A stretch of 64,000 nucleotides of DNA from Acridotheres tristis (taxonomy: Eukaryota > Chordata > Aves > Passeriformes > Sturnidae), in NCBI GenBank assembly GCA_037013685.1, contig CM072886.1, positions 24,993,080 to 25,057,079 on the forward strand. The letters are read 5' to 3'. The notes below the pieces were generated by a model. The model did no database searches. It was not told the origin of the DNA and saw only the letters and a program-made list of their open reading frames with translations. A program made the position numbers and the translations under genes. This document shows, in pieces, positions 1 to 13,600 of this stretch; position 1 is the stretch's first letter, and each line of letters opens with the position of its first letter.

Positions 1-1522
1 ACACCACTTTTACTTGGCTGGAATTTCAAACTGATGTCAAAAATTTTTGTAGAAGCAGCTTGGTAGAGACGTGGGATTTTCATTTACTTGTTTCTCAAGT
101 GGTAGAGTTGTTTTCAACAGAAAAAGTCCGAGTTTCCATCTTTTTCATCTTTCTTCATGATTTAATTATTTTTACTCAAATCCAAAATGTCTGCAAGAGA
201 AATGATATTGCATTCAATTGAATTAAATATACTTCAGATAGTGAGCAGATCATCAGATGTTTATAACGTATGTTTATAGTCATAGCAATCTTTTCTCTCT
301 GCAACTCTAAGGTCAATTTGCTTTTTAAATTTAGGGTCTTTTGCTATATTTTGGTTGTCATGCCTCCTTACTCCCATCTCCAGATGTCTCAATAATTGGA
401 CATAGAGTAGGGATTGCACATTATTCCTACAGGGGACACAGATGAAAGGATCAAGGCTGAAGGGATAACACATGAAAAGAAGCAGAAGGAATTATTATTG
501 CCAAGTCCAACAAGCTTTCAGAGCAGGGTGTCAGAATGGATTGACTTCAATAAAAAAAATTGCTCTAGTAACAACTGCGTTAAATATATGAGTAAGAACC
601 TCAGGAATTGGACTATTGTTTGATATTTCCACATTCACTTTGCATGCCAGTCAGTATTAGTGACTGTCTGGGAAGCTGACATTGTTTGAAATAGCTCGGT
701 TGTTAAGTACTGGCAATGATTAGCTTTGTTTGAAGGATCATTTGGGGTGTAGATTACTGTCTATACCCTTGGCTTGTTGACTGCTATGTTCTACTATATC
801 TCATACTTTTTGCAATCCATTTTTAAGTTTGCTTTGAATATGAATACTTTGTGGTATTGTCACGTTCCCTAACAGCTATTCAGCATATTTTGTCCTCATG
901 CATAACTTATATAATGATGAATGGAAAACATCAGTACTACTGGATGTAGTCTGTGAATATATTTTTGTAGGTCTAACAGCATGTTTGGACTTCTAATGGA
1001 ACTGATAGAGCCTGAAATTATTGAAAACTCACTCTTCTTTTTTATGTTTCTTAACCCAAGTAAATTCTTATTGAGCTGCGCTCCAGGAGCAGGCAAATCA
1101 GTAGGTGGCATGGAAAATTTTGCTTTTTATTAGTGTGAATACATAACCATAGGGTCTCTAGTCTACTGTGATTATGTCCTGATAAGCGACAATGCAAAAA
1201 TACTTCTTTTACAAACTTGTTCCCACTCTGCAGGAGCTATAGATTTATTTATAATAATGACACTAAAAGGAGATATTTCCTAAAGGGCAAAGATGAAGCT
1301 TGAAATAGAACAAGGGATATATATTTCCCTGGCAATGGGGTTTCCCTAAGCTTGAATCAGGTTTGCCAGAATTTCAGCAAATTATTAAGTTGAACCTTGT
1401 CTGCCTATAGTTTCAATCCCTTTCTCTCTCCAGCACTGCAGCAACCTTTCCTTACATCAGAGACCGCATGGGAGCTTGGCTGCCCAACCTATTCTGGCTC
1501 CAGGGGTGGGCCCAGGGGGCAG

Positions 1523-1543
1523 AGTGGTAACCACGTTACCACT
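1523..1543. repeat. Perfect 9-bp inverted repeat, 3-nt loop
   Basis: AGTGGTAAC, loop CAC, then GTTACCACT, followed at once by another GTTACC. It sits in a GC-richer islet. Confidence 0.85.
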
Positions 1544-4019
1544 GTTACCTTCTCTGGCAAAGAGAAGGGATGTAACTGCAGCCCAGGTCTCAAATGGGTG
1601 CTACAACCTGTGCTTTAGCCTGGGGGTGGTGAGGAGTGTTAGTTAGAGCAGACCTTGAACTTCATGCTTCCAGATCAAAGAGCTGCAAAAAGAATTTAGC
1701 TGCACTTTTGTTGTTATATCACAATTTTTCATGGAGCTCACCATGATGAAGCACTGAAGATGCTGTCACGAAACAGAGTAGTGTGAGTAAACCCCAAATC
1801 AGTGCATTAGCTGGGGAAACAAGAGAGCTTTGCTGCCAAAGATCACTGCTGTTGAACTTCAAAGAAGCAAGAGGCAATCTAGAGCCCAGCCACCTAGCAA
1901 TTTAACTGAATTGTAGTACATCTGTCAGCAGTTGATTCCTAAAACTGTCAGGAATCACGAAAAAAATAAAAACACTGCCCATCATAAAAATATACTGTTC
2001 AGTAGACCTTTTCATGAATCTAGCCATAAGCACCATTCCTTCCCTCACTGTAGGCTTAATTACGTGGGACAAAAGACATAGTTGGATAATCAGGCAGACC
2101 ATAAAAAATGTCTTGTGTGTGCCTTCCTGTTCTTGTTTTCATGCCAGGTGGGTCAGTTCACAGTTGTGAAATGCCTTTTCAGAAGTCACTTATTTTCTGT
2201 GTTCTTTTTTTTGTGGACATCATCACATTCATGCTTTAATTGATACTATTTGAACTATAGATGGATGTTAATTAGGCAATGATTCAAATCCCAAATGACT
2301 TAAACCCCCGAATACCAATCTGTATTACAGAGGATATGTCTCTTCTAGGTGGACATATCACAAGATGCTCGTGGTTCACCAGTGCATTGAAGAATATTTT
2401 CTGGCTAAGTGATAGATGGGGAAAGAAGAGAATGAAAAGCAGGAGTTTTGGAAAATATGTCCAAGGAAATGTTTTTCTGGAGAAAGGTTTAGGGAAAAAA
2501 GCATAAATTATACCTGCTATGATTCAGATTATATAGGCACTCAGACATGCAAGCAGCCAGCTTTGATAGATAAGAACAGAAATTGTAATTTGTTTTATAT
2601 AGGAACTTTATTTCAAACATAAGTCTGATTTATTATTTAAGAATCTAACATCTTGACATGCTGCCTCACATCCTTTCTTTTACAGTAGTGCCATATTTTT
2701 TTCTGCTGATATTGCAACAGTTGCACTGCATTTCTTAGCTCTTCAACACAGTTTGAAAAAGAACTTGCAAAAATACTGAGAGAGGTCCATCTGGTTTTCC
2801 TCTTTATCTGTCTGCCTCTTCCACTAACACCTTTTAATATTTTTTTCTGGAGCAGGTGATGGGACTTGAATGTTCTAACCAGCCCTGGCTCAATGTAAAG
2901 GACTGTAGAGAAGTAGGGATCCCTATTAGAATCCTCATGTCCTAGCCATGTTTCATATATTGCATTCACACAGGTCTGAAAATCTTTTACCTTTTCAAAT
3001 TGTGCTTTAAAGATTCCTGTACTATTTCAGATATAGTCAGATACCACTTTGGTTTAGCTCATATTGAAGGTAGAATCCCAGTAAGGCTGCAACTTTGGAT
3101 GTAATTGGAGGAGACAAAATTTCAACAGATTTCAATAGCTTCTTGGTAGTTTGTGTCTTTACCAGTTTTATCTGCTTGTTGAGTACACTGAAAAAAACAG
3201 TATGGATTTTGGCATGAGGAAAACATCCTTTATATTTTTTGAAAGCCCAGACAAAATCTGAGATGGGTGTCCTTGAATAAAACAGATACGAGAACTAAGG
3301 GGAAGCTTAGTGAACAAATGGTGTGGAATATGATTTTCTAATTTTCTTGGCATTTCAAAATACTTCAGAATGAGTTGGGATGGACCAAGGTTTCTCAGGA
3401 TCACATTATGGAGATGCTTTAGCACATAAAGGACTCCAAAATACTCAGCTTTCAGTATATTATCTTCTTCCTTTCCCTAATAAATCTTTCACTGTTATGA
3501 AAGTCACATACCTATATCTAAGATGTTATTCTAGTGTTACTTGTTTTCTCACAGCAAATGAACTCTACTTTCATCTTGCAATGTGCCAAATGTAGCTTAG
3601 AGATTTTAAAATGGAATTAAGAGTGACTGTGTTTTCATGGATACTTATTGTGCACATTTGAGATGCAGCAAAAAGGTAGAAAAAACATAGTAGAAAATAA
3701 ATATGCCTTCAATAGTTATTATTTTTTATTGTACAGGTTGTGCTTAGTGGATATTATATATGAAGATGTGGCTTTCACTTTTTAAAATCTAAATTTTGGG
3801 TTATTTGCTACAGTTGTAGGTAGTGTCTGAGACAAATTCTGTCTGGAGCACACGAAGTGAACTGGCATATTTACAGAGTAGAGCTGTCCTGAGAACATTC
3901 TGCAAGGCAAGCTTTACATACCTATCACAGAAAATCATGATTCAGAACCTGTGATTGCTGTTTAAATATGATGGGAAAGTAAAATGAACAACAACAACAA
4001 AAAAGTAAAAAAGAAAGAG

Positions 4020-4330
4020 AAAAGCATCGTTTCTGGCTAATGGCCTGCAGTCTCTGAGGAAAGGGGCGCACAGGAGCTTCCTGCTCCAAGGGAAGGCAGG
4101 CTGGAAGGAAAGGCTGGGCAGAGCCTTGTTTTCTCTGTGAGCAAGCAGCTCCGGAGGAAGGATAGGGGTGATGAGGAGTCCCACAGCCCGCGCTGCAGGA
4201 CAGTGGCCAGCCGGCTTCTTCAGTGCCTCCTCCGGGGTGGCCCACCCTCTGCGAGAAACTGGGCTGAAAGGGCTGGAATGAGGTCAGGCTCTCATTTCTC
4301 CACATTCCCGGGCTCTACCTGAGAATTTAC
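4020..4330. other. GC-richer islet
   Basis: A local rise in G and C with a few CpGs (GGGGCGC, CCCGCGC, CCGGGG, CCCGGG) inside AT-rich intron. A 126-codon minus frame (3925-4305) overlaps it but has no recognised family. It may be a regulatory element or noncoding exon; it is too small and CpG-poor for a normal CpG island. Confidence 0.4.
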
Positions 4331-7300
4331 TTAGTTATTTTAGCTGAAACTCCAACAGAGAGGGAGGATACTCTCTCATTGCTTGGATGTGGGAGGTCAG
4401 AAAGGGGCTGGACTCCTCTTCCCTCCGTAACACTCCGGGCACTTTTCTTAACCCCACGAGGCCTGCTTTATTTCACCAACCCATGTGCCACAGACCTGTT
4501 TGTTCGTGGGGAGTGACAGCTCTCTTTCGATCTTCAATGGCATTCACTGCTGCTCTGATAAGCAGATTGGATCTCAAATGAACTTGAAACACAAGATGAC
4601 AGTTTGGGAAATGTAAAATTGAAATATGAATGGGTTATATGCTACTGCATGTGTGGGGGAGGAAAGCATGATAACTGAGCAGTTTAAATAGCAGGGTTCC
4701 CCTCTGTTTCTTTTCTTCCTAGTGCTTGTGGTAAATTACGGGCTTAGTACACAGACTCCAGTGCATATTTTACCACCTTGTTTCATAAGTCTGAATGCAG
4801 CATTTAGTGGGAGGACAGCCTGTAATTATGTTGTAAGTTATCAAACAAACTGCAGATGTATAAATGTGAGGGTAGGCTTAACTACTTTGTTTTGAAAGGG
4901 AACTTTAATATTAAACAAATGTGTACTTATTGGAAATGGCAGTGTTGAAAGCCTGCATTGTGAATCTGACTTAATAAACCTAATCTTTCCCTAAAGCTCT
5001 GTATATTATGGAGAAGTAATAAGATATCTTGACTAACTAAAATATTTTCCTTCATCTTTGAAAAAGAACCCTACTTCTAAAAGTAATTAATTGTTTGATT
5101 TAAAGCGTTTCATGTACATGACCAGATTTTTAATATTACCTGTACAGATATGATAGATTGCAATAATGAGGCAAGTACATGAACAGCGTGTAAATAGAAC
5201 ACATAATTTAAATGATTGTGGGCATTTAGAGAGAGGAAAAGTAATATATATTTGCATATATTTTTAGAAATTTTTCCTGTAAGAATCAAGCTTTAACAAA
5301 CAAAGCTAGGTATGAACCTCCACCAAAAATTGCATCTGAACCTAGGGCAAATATTTAATATTTCTCAAGAGCTGTGCTTTGTATTTCTTTACTTTTTACT
5401 GCCTTCTATTTGCTTTCCTTTTTCTTTTTTCTTCATCCAGGACAGAACACGAATATCACAAGAAATACACAGTTTTTAGAATAAGTCTAATTCATCTTAA
5501 AGATGTGCCCTGAGCATTATTTTTCAGCCCACTTTTAGAGGTACAGTAGATTTGGATTATTCATTCACACACAGGTGAATGTGGGTATAATGGATATTTC
5601 AGTTAGTCAATATGAACTACTCTCAAACCTTTTCAAAGTTTTCCTGCTTTTTACTCCTAAGCAAGAACAAGCTGTTTGTATTGGTACTGTACAGGATATA
5701 TGTGATGAGGCTAAAGGTTTTGTTGTCCCACAGAGGCGTTAGTTTAAGTGAGCAGTTAAAAAAAAATCTCTTCTGATTATCTGAATAATGACAATAGAAA
5801 GTCCAGACACTTAAAATTTATTTGATGTGGACAAATTTGCAGTTATTGTCAGCTGGGACAAACAGGACAAACAACATGAGCTACTCTGAGCTGGTGATCT
5901 GGCTTTGAAACCCGTGTCATTACCGTTCCAGTGGATTTGTTATTAATTTGCTGTACGTGTCTAAGGAGCAAGGAAGCAGAAGGTACTTGTGAAGATAAGT
6001 AGTGAAGGAGAAGTGTGCTGTTCACAGTACTGAGGAACAGAAGAAAGGAATGAGAGAGGAAAGAAGTGGAGCAGGGAAATGGGAGCCTTGTAATTCACAT
6101 GACTCTCAGTGGGAAGACTGTCTAGAGGCCAGGGGTGGTGACAGATGGACACAGGGAGTCCATTCACTACTTGTACTTGAGGTATTTGCTTTCTGTTGCA
6201 GTTTGACCTTTCATCTGACTATGTCAACTCACCTGCTGTGGAACCAGCATCTAGTGCTTGCATGGTCCATAAAGATATGAATATTTTTTGCTGGATCAGG
6301 CATTTTGTAAATCATCTAATACCTAAAGCATAAAAATTGTCATTAGAGCCATCTGCAATTTTTAGCAAAGGTTAATGCCTTTAAAGGAATTTTCTTTTTT
6401 TGATTAATCCATCCTACAGCAAATAATGTGACTAAAATTTCTTGATGGAATATTTCCAATGCTATTAAAAGGCCATAATAAACCATGAGAAAGTGCTCTC
6501 ATATTTTCTTCTTTTTCTATTAGAGAACAGAGATTTACAAAGAACCCAGTTAAGCAGAGCATTAACGAATGACTCTATTAATTGTTTACAAGAGCAAAGA
6601 GGTAAGAACTTGCTGCAACAGGAAAAACAACTTACAGGGAGAAAGGTTGCACTGCTTGGCACTTTGAAAAGTATTTCTATAAACTGGCCCTGTCTCAAGA
6701 GACCAAACAACTGTTCTCAGGAGATCAAGTAACTACTTTATTCATGCTGAATTCAGCAAAATATGTGTTCTAATAGACATACTTGACTGCCTTCATGGTT
6801 AGATCTAGTTTTACCTTCAGTGCTTGCAGCTATGGGAGTACACATTAGGTTTTCCAACAACACCAAAAATTTTTTCAATGAAGGTCTCAAACCATCTTAA
6901 AAACATTTGAAAATCTCTTTTTCATGGGTGAGTGTGACAGCTCAGAGAACATACTTGAAGGTATGGTATAACAGAGAAGAAAGAGTACCTGGGCATGTGC
7001 TGTGTGAGTGTTAAAGACAGACTGTTAACACAAGAGGATGCAGGAATCTCAGAATGTAAGATCCAACCCCAATGTAATTTGTGAGTTATATGCACACTGT
7101 AACTCTTTTGGGTCTTAGGTTGAATTTGAGTGGCTGAAAGGTTCAGAGACAATAACCACTACATTTCTATAAATAAATTCAACTGCTATGGCTTTCAATA
7201 CAACAAAAGAACAAACCAGAAAAATATTTTCATTTTAAAAGCTAGATCATGTTAATTTTGACCTTAATTATGCTTATTCAGTTAACTGCTACGTAATTTA

Positions 7301-7786
7301 ATAGCAAAGCTTCAGCAATTATTATTCAGCACTCTATTGGGTCCTGGGGACCTGGTCCTGATCCTATATGCTTTACTGATAAAAAGTCATAAAAGTCATC
7401 TGATCAACAGGCACAGCAAGACTATATGTCTTTAATCTAGTCCAGTTGCAAGATAATGGGATTTGCATTAAAACTCAAAGGAAAGCCTAAGCTAAGTGTC
7501 ATTATGTCAGATTTGAGATAGTCTTAGGCTGTGCACATTGAGTGTTAGGACAATTTGGGTGATAGTTGTTAACTTAATAAAGCTTTTGTGGATTTTGGAT
7601 CAGAACCCTTTGCTTCAATAAGTTTTTGTAATTGACTCAAAAGTAGATATCATGCTTGTCTAGAGTCTTGTGTAAGAATAGATAGATCAGTTTGCTGCTA
7701 GTGAAAATGTGTTACTACTAAGAAGATCTGCTCTGCATTCTTATTTGTATTTTGACTGAAAGCAGAGACCTCAGCTCTGGAAACAG

Positions 7787-8590
7787 AATCACAGAATATG
7801 CTGAGTTGGAAGAGACCCACAAGGATTATCGAGTCCATCTCCTGGCCCTGCATAGGACCATTCCCAAGAATCATACCATGTACCTGAGAGCATTGTCCAA
7901 ATGCTTCTTGTACTCTGGCAGCCTTGGTGCAGTGAGCACTTCCCTGGGGAGCCTGCTTCACTGTACAACCACCCTGTGGGTGAAAAACCTTTTTCTAATA
8001 TCCAACCTAAACCTCTCCTGGCACAACTTCAGGCCATTCCCTCAGGTTCTGTCACTGTTCACCACAGAGAGGAGATCCTTCCTTTCCCCCTCCTCTTCCT
8101 CTCATGAGGAGGTTGTAGATTGCAATGAGGTCTACTTTCAATCTTCTCCAGGCTGAACAGACCGAGTGACCTCAACAACTCCTCACTTCACAGCTTCCCC
8201 TCCAGACCCTTCACCATTTTTGCTGCCCCTCCTTTGGATGCTAACAGCTCAATGTCTTTTTTATATTCTGGCACCCCAAACTGCCCCCAGCACTCAAGGT
8301 GAGGCCACTGCAGCTCAGAGCAGAGCAGGACAATCCCCTCCCTTGCCTGGCTGGAGATGCTGTGCCTGATGCCCCCAGGACACAGCTGGCCCTTCTGGCT
8401 GTCAGGGCACTGCTGACTCAAATTTAACTTTCTGTCAACCAGGACTCCCAGGTCCCTTTCTGTAGCGCTGCTTTCCAGCTTTTCATCCCCTGGTCTGTCC
8501 ATATATCCATATATATATATATATATCTGCTTCATCCCGGGTGCAGAATCTGACACTGTCCCTTGTTGAACTTCATAACACTTGGTGATC
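7787..8590 (-). mobile_element. CR1 LINE, 5'-truncated, 3' end at about 7787
   Basis: CR1 is the dominant non-LTR retrotransposon of birds. On the minus strand, 8188-8490 encodes a decayed C-terminus of the CR1 ORF2 reverse transcriptase: ERDLGVLVDRKLNLSQQC, then a piece around LECWGQFGVPEYKKDIELL, then MVKGLE. Next come the usual CTGTTCAGCCTGGAGAAG (LFSLEK) segment near 8140-8160 and the 3' UTR, ending in TTCTGTGATT (reverse complement of 7787-7797) as CR1 copies do. About 0.8 kb remains of a full element of roughly 4.5 kb, the usual 5' truncation. An AT microsatellite interrupts it at 8509-8526. The 5' limit near 8590 is approximate. No intact protein remains. Confidence 0.93.
8509..8526. 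repeat. (AT)n microsatellite inside the CR1 copy
   Basis: Nine AT units in a row, preceded by the imperfect ATATATCC. The run sits within CR1-derived sequence and probably expanded after insertion. Confidence 0.9.
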
Positions 8591-10480
8591 GAGCTGTTCT
8601 ATAATTAGTCAACACATCTCTTTGTGTTAAATGTTGTTCATGATCGTGACATAACACAAATATTTTTTCAAGTTACCAAAACCCCTGGTTTATTATGAAA
8701 ACTCTTCAATACTTTTAAGGGATGGAATGAAATCACATATGCTACAAATTTTCCTGACAGAGAACATTTTAATACCTTTTTTCAGCATAGGAAAAATGAA
8801 AATGAAGATCCCTTGAAATGGACTCTTGTTTTAGAGGTATCTGCGCCATAATTTGGAAGAAGTTAAAAGTACTGCTGTATCCTTTGTTTCACTAATAGCA
8901 TTCATACATTATACTTTTATTTATGAAGGTTTGGTGAAATGAGGAGCAGGACTAGAGAAAGTAGGACTAGAGAAAGTAGGAATTATTTTTTTGCCCAGAG
9001 TACAAATTAAGCACCAAAATATATTGCAAATATGAATTCATCGATGACAATCTAATTGAATCAGGATGTCTCTGAATGCTTGAGACTGGCAACAGCTGCT
9101 TCGTTAACATATATTTCTAGCTGTGTAGATACTGAGACACAAAAGAGGAAATTTACAATCCATGAATCCCTCAATGGAAACAACAGAAGTGCATTGATGC
9201 TTTTAACCTCTTTCCCAGTAATTGTGGAGATATTTCCCATATGGCCAACTTTCAGTATGAAACTTCTAGTAGTGAAAGTCATCCACACATGCCCTCAGTC
9301 TCTATAGGTAATAGGCCAATAACATGCAGATGCAATCACAGCCACCAACAGAGACAGGCTCCACTACTGGCAGCATAATGAAGAAGCAAACTTAAAGAAT
9401 ATATCAAATGTGTTCCTCAGGAAAACACATATTCCTTCCTATGAGAAAAGGAAAAACGAAGGCTAAATGAATGAGGAGTTTTGGTGAAGTATTTGTGCTA
9501 CAGAATTAAGAGTATTAATCTATGCCACAATAACTGTAAGCAGCGTGGAAGTGAGCTGTAAGTCTGAAAGTCCAATGGAGTCTGTACTTTGTAACATTTA
9601 CCACCATTGTTGTTCTTGAAGTGGCAGAGAGAGAGAATATTGCAGAAATTATAGTAGGAGAATCTGCCTCTATGGGCCAGGACAGTCTAATTCCACTCAG
9701 AGGTCTGCAGGGCACAGCAACCAGTGTATTGAAAACTGCTACTGGTGCACCAAATATGCATTTTTAAAAGTCAAAAGTGTGTCAGTCACTCTGATGACTC
9801 GGCAGCCACTCAACAACGAGTAACTAGAAATGTATGGATCAGCATTTGAGAGAAGTTTGTGAAATTAAGTTTTATTATCTCTTCAGAGAGATTCATCATT
9901 CCATAATATTTTTCTTATTTACTTTTCTTGAGAAAATAAGTGTTTTTATAAGTTCCAAGAAGAAATTGAACCTGCTGTCTTCCATAGCTGAATGATAGTG
10001 GCTTTGGAAGTCATAATGTTCCTCAGATACAGTACTGCTCCTGTTGTAGCTAGTCACTAGAAACAGCTTTCTAGTGAGAGAAGCACAATATAATTCCACA
10101 GAGACAGATTTTGTATTAAACAGACATAATTTTGTATTAATGTAAAATTAATTGAATTGATTGGAAATCTGGTCTTGATTCTACCTCTCTGAAACCATGG
10201 AAAGGTTTGCTATCCTTTCAGTTCCTTCAGGTGCCGGAGATTTTAGTGTGAATTATTTACACCATTTGTATGTACAAAACCTGAAAGGAGCTTCTAGCAA
10301 ATTTATGAAAATCTGTTAGCAGAAACCTAAAATTCCTGTGAGTTTTTGCAGTTTTGCAATACAAATTTATATATTATGAAGTTCTCCTGTTTCAAAGGAA
10401 TTCTAGTAAAAGTGTGGTCAAGCAGAGGCAGTAAGTGTTGGAAAATTGTCCAACTTATTGACTTCTGTGTAGAGTCTACG
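8591..10480. other. Intronic, no gene recognised
   Basis: AT-rich unique-looking sequence with one 15-bp tandem duplication at 8948-8977. The short frames on both strands near 9056-9307 overlap in opposite directions and have no recognisable family. Confidence 0.55.
8948..8977. repeat. Tandem duplication, 2 x 15 bp
   Basis: AGGACTAGAGAAAGT occurs twice back to back with no mismatch, followed by AGGA, the start of a third unit. It is probably a recent replication-slippage event. Confidence 0.9.
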
Positions 10481-10607
10481 ATAGGATCATGGAATGGTTT
10501 GAACTTTAGAAAGAGCCTTAAAGGTCATCTTGCTACAGCCTCACTGACATGGACTGGGATGCCACCTGCTAGATCAGGTTGCTCAGAGCCATGTCCAACG
10601 TGGTCTT
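10481..10607 (-). mobile_element. CR1 LINE 3'-end fragment
   Basis: On the + strand the segment reads ATCATGGAATGGTTTGAAC, then a motif like CCTTAAAGGTCATC, then GATCAGGTTGCTCAGAGCC and TCCAACGTGGTCTT. This is the reverse complement of the well-known 3' terminal part of many avian CR1 subfamilies. Only about 125 bp remain and it is diverged. It belongs to a different CR1 3'-end type from the copy at 7787. Confidence 0.88.
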
Positions 10608-13600
10608 ATGCTCTTTTTCCTCCAAGACTGCAAGAAGTTTCTGAAGTTTGTAAATTTCACAATTAGTAATTACTTGAACTTAGTGAACATATTTTCTATT
10701 TATAAAATGCTCAATAAAATGCTGTCCCATGCTTATCTATCCTTCATATCCTAGAGTAATCAATTAAAAATGTAATATTTACATTCTGGAAAATCCTCTG
10801 TAGAAGTTGGATATTGGCTGTGAGATTGTTACATGTGACCTATTAGTCAATTATAATTGATTTGGAAATTGGAATGCTGCACACATTTTTGCCTGTACAA
10901 CTTCTCTTCATGATGACTTGCAGAGAAAAAGCACAAAAAAAGAGAGGCAAAATTATATAAAAAATGGAAAGGAAATAAATAATTTTTTGTGTGTGTGTGT
11001 CTGCATCAATCCAAATGGTTCTGTAAAAAATGGGGCAAAATTTCAAGTTTTCAAAAATCTAAAGGAGGTGTTGTGAGACCAGGGAGAATCATGTACTATG
11101 TACTATTACTCAGATTGTGTGTGTCTTGAGGCTTGAATTTTCTGTGGGCATAGAAAGGTCACAGTACTTAATGCTTGATCAAAAACTTGATCAAATACTA
11201 ATCCCCTATTTGTTTTTAGTTTTGTCCATCAACTTGTACATGATTTGCATGATTTTTACTGACATTTGCTTTTCTGACTCCTTTGGTTTTTTTAAAATTC
11301 CACCTTGCACATAATATTTTGCACTTTAACGTGTGCTGTAGATCCATTTCTGTAGAGTACTCTCAAACAAAACAAAGCTCATATGATCCCCAGCACCATT
11401 CCTAAAACCATCAGCACCTTGTTGTATTAGTTGCTTGTGGTCTGTCAGGCAAGTTGTGTTTTAAAAGAAAAGCGCATCATAAAAACACACACATTTGATC
11501 TTTACAACTATTTTTAGTTTGTGTCAATCTTCTATGGCCCTGGGCAACAGAGGCAAAATGCCAGCCTTGGCAATCTTTTCAGACACTCTAATATGCCAAG
11601 TTCTGGCAGCAGCACATTTTTTATCAGAACTGTTTTCCAGCCTCAGTAAACTGCTTCAAATGCTGGTGTGCCTGTTATGAATATGACATCCATGGGAACC
11701 ACAATGATTGCAATCAAAAAGTAGTGGAGAAAATAGAAAGAGTTAGTGTCAGTTCTGATTCTCACTATCCCTTTCATCATGACAATAAATTAATACAGCT
11801 CAGCTTCTGCCCTGGTAAGCCTTTTCCATATGAACAAGGTATTAGAATCCTAGTGCTTAACATTCACAGGGAAATATTCTGGTGTTACAAATGTAGTGGA
11901 AGTGTGGTATGAAATGCAAAAAAGTATGTCTGTACAATGTCATGATAAGAGTGTACACGCACAGAGGAGTCAAGAAACTTGAATTGATGATTCTCACTGA
12001 TGAATTTTAACTTACTCTTCTACCTTGCAGAGAATTTTCTAACACTTTCTTTGGCAGCTATTTATAGGTCTACGTGCAGTGTGGATGTTGTGTTTATCCT
12101 GGAAATCATAACTTTGGTTTGTTTGACATTTTGATGAGTGTGAATTTCTTAACCTAATGTCACAAAAATATTATTTTTAAGGATTTTTTTTTCCTTTTTA
12201 AGGGTGAGTGCTTTCCATCCTTTAAAAATTTAGACATATAAAAAGAAAAAACAGTAAATTGTGATGTGTAGTATTGTAAAGAAAATTGCATGGTGAAGTT
12301 TTGTGACAACTAGACCATGTAATCAGTAGCTTAACAATACCTGTGTTTGCATAACAGTAACATATGATAAAAAGTGCTGAACAGACAAGAAAATTGTTTT
12401 GATTGTGTTATATGCATTTCAACACTTCCCAGAATGCCAGGATGCATATTCTATGTGTTTAATATCCAATGCAATACCCAGAGATTCCTTTTTGGCTTTG
12501 CTGAACTGGATCAGTACTGAAGCCTTGACCTTATAGTACCTTAAGCATACTTGCAATCCATTTGCATTGGAGCATTGAGTCAGGATTGTTATAAATATCC
12601 TGCTCTACAAAGGCCAATAGATGTTCTAGAATGTGTTGGTTTTTTATGTGTTAATGCATTTATTTCTTATCTGCTACTTCCGAACTCAGTCAAGTATGAA
12701 ATCTTCCCCTTTGACTATATAGATACAGCATTTGAAACTTGCCAAATAACTCTTTTCTGGACTAAGCAGTATGCAAAAAATGACAAGGACATTTTCTTTA
12801 AAGTACAAAAAGCAGTTTTTAATGAAAAAAACCCACATTTTACTTTATTCATCATGAAAGGTGGTAAACTGCAGACTGAGCACAAAAATGAAAAATATCA
12901 GTTCAGACGATATTTTTGCTTCTGAAAAACAAAAAAGAAGCTCTCAAAATAGGATTTGGCACAAAATTGCCTCTATGCTTATATTTGCTCTTCAGTTTGC
13001 TATAAAAATATGACCTTTTCAATATTTTCTCCTTGGGACGAGGCTCTTATCTCAAGTTTAATTTCCAGAGGAGATTAGAGCATTAATACTAATGCATCCT
13101 CTCCCTAAAAGAAGCCAAAAGCAAGACAAACATGATTTCTTTCTTGACTAAACAATATGGTACCATGCCATCACCTGGACTCATAGAAGAACAAGGCTAT
13201 TCTCTGCTCTCCAAGACAATAGTCTCAATGAAGAACACAGAAGTTTACTACAGAGCCTACACCAATACACTGCAAAGGCATAATTGTTTAATTTCTCAAG
13301 TGAGGGTTAGCCATCACATTTTTTTGAACTGTTTCTCTGGTGATCATTAGAGAAGACAGTGTTCTTTACTCATAGATCCAAGTATCAGTTGTTGTTGGAC
13401 ACTCTTGTTTCTGAGGGGACTTCAACATGCAAGATGAATAGGCTGCTCAGTGATATTCTGCTTTAATGAGCTGGCTCTCTTACCCTGAAGGAGGACAACC
13501 CAGTGCTGTGCAATCATGTACATCTGTAGTGATAAAATACAGGGTAAACCCATGCATATTTCTGCCCCTCTGTCCTCCACCCCTAACCCTTATTACCCTG

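Larger units (their letters stand above)
1..7786. other. Intronic, AT-rich, no gene recognised
   Basis: This block is mostly unique-looking AT-rich sequence. Two GC-richer islets stand out, at about 1440-1640 and 4020-4330. The minus strand carries 110-codon (2637-2969, starting at GTG) and 85-codon (3168-3425) frames with no recognised family. A small (AAC)n run lies near 3985-4000. No repeat family was recognised. Confidence 0.6.

Noticed and set aside
2637..3425. Two minus-strand frames of 110 and 85 codons, possibly one decayed gene
   Set aside because: The longer one begins at GTG, the two are separated by stops, and neither suggests a family. Lengths are within chance range.
3925..4305. 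126-codon minus-strand frame starting at ATG
   Set aside because: It is long because the islet is GC-rich. The translation is Pro/Ser/Cys-rich with no domain, and it ends in low-complexity F/C runs.
7752..8156. 134-codon + strand frame
   Set aside because: It is the antisense strand of the CR1 LINE 3' region, not a gene.
12551..12925. 124-codon + strand open frame
   Set aside because: It starts at TTG, not ATG, is AT-rich like its surroundings and matches no family I know. With roughly 6% stops per codon in such DNA, a handful of frames this long are expected by chance in a 64-kb window.
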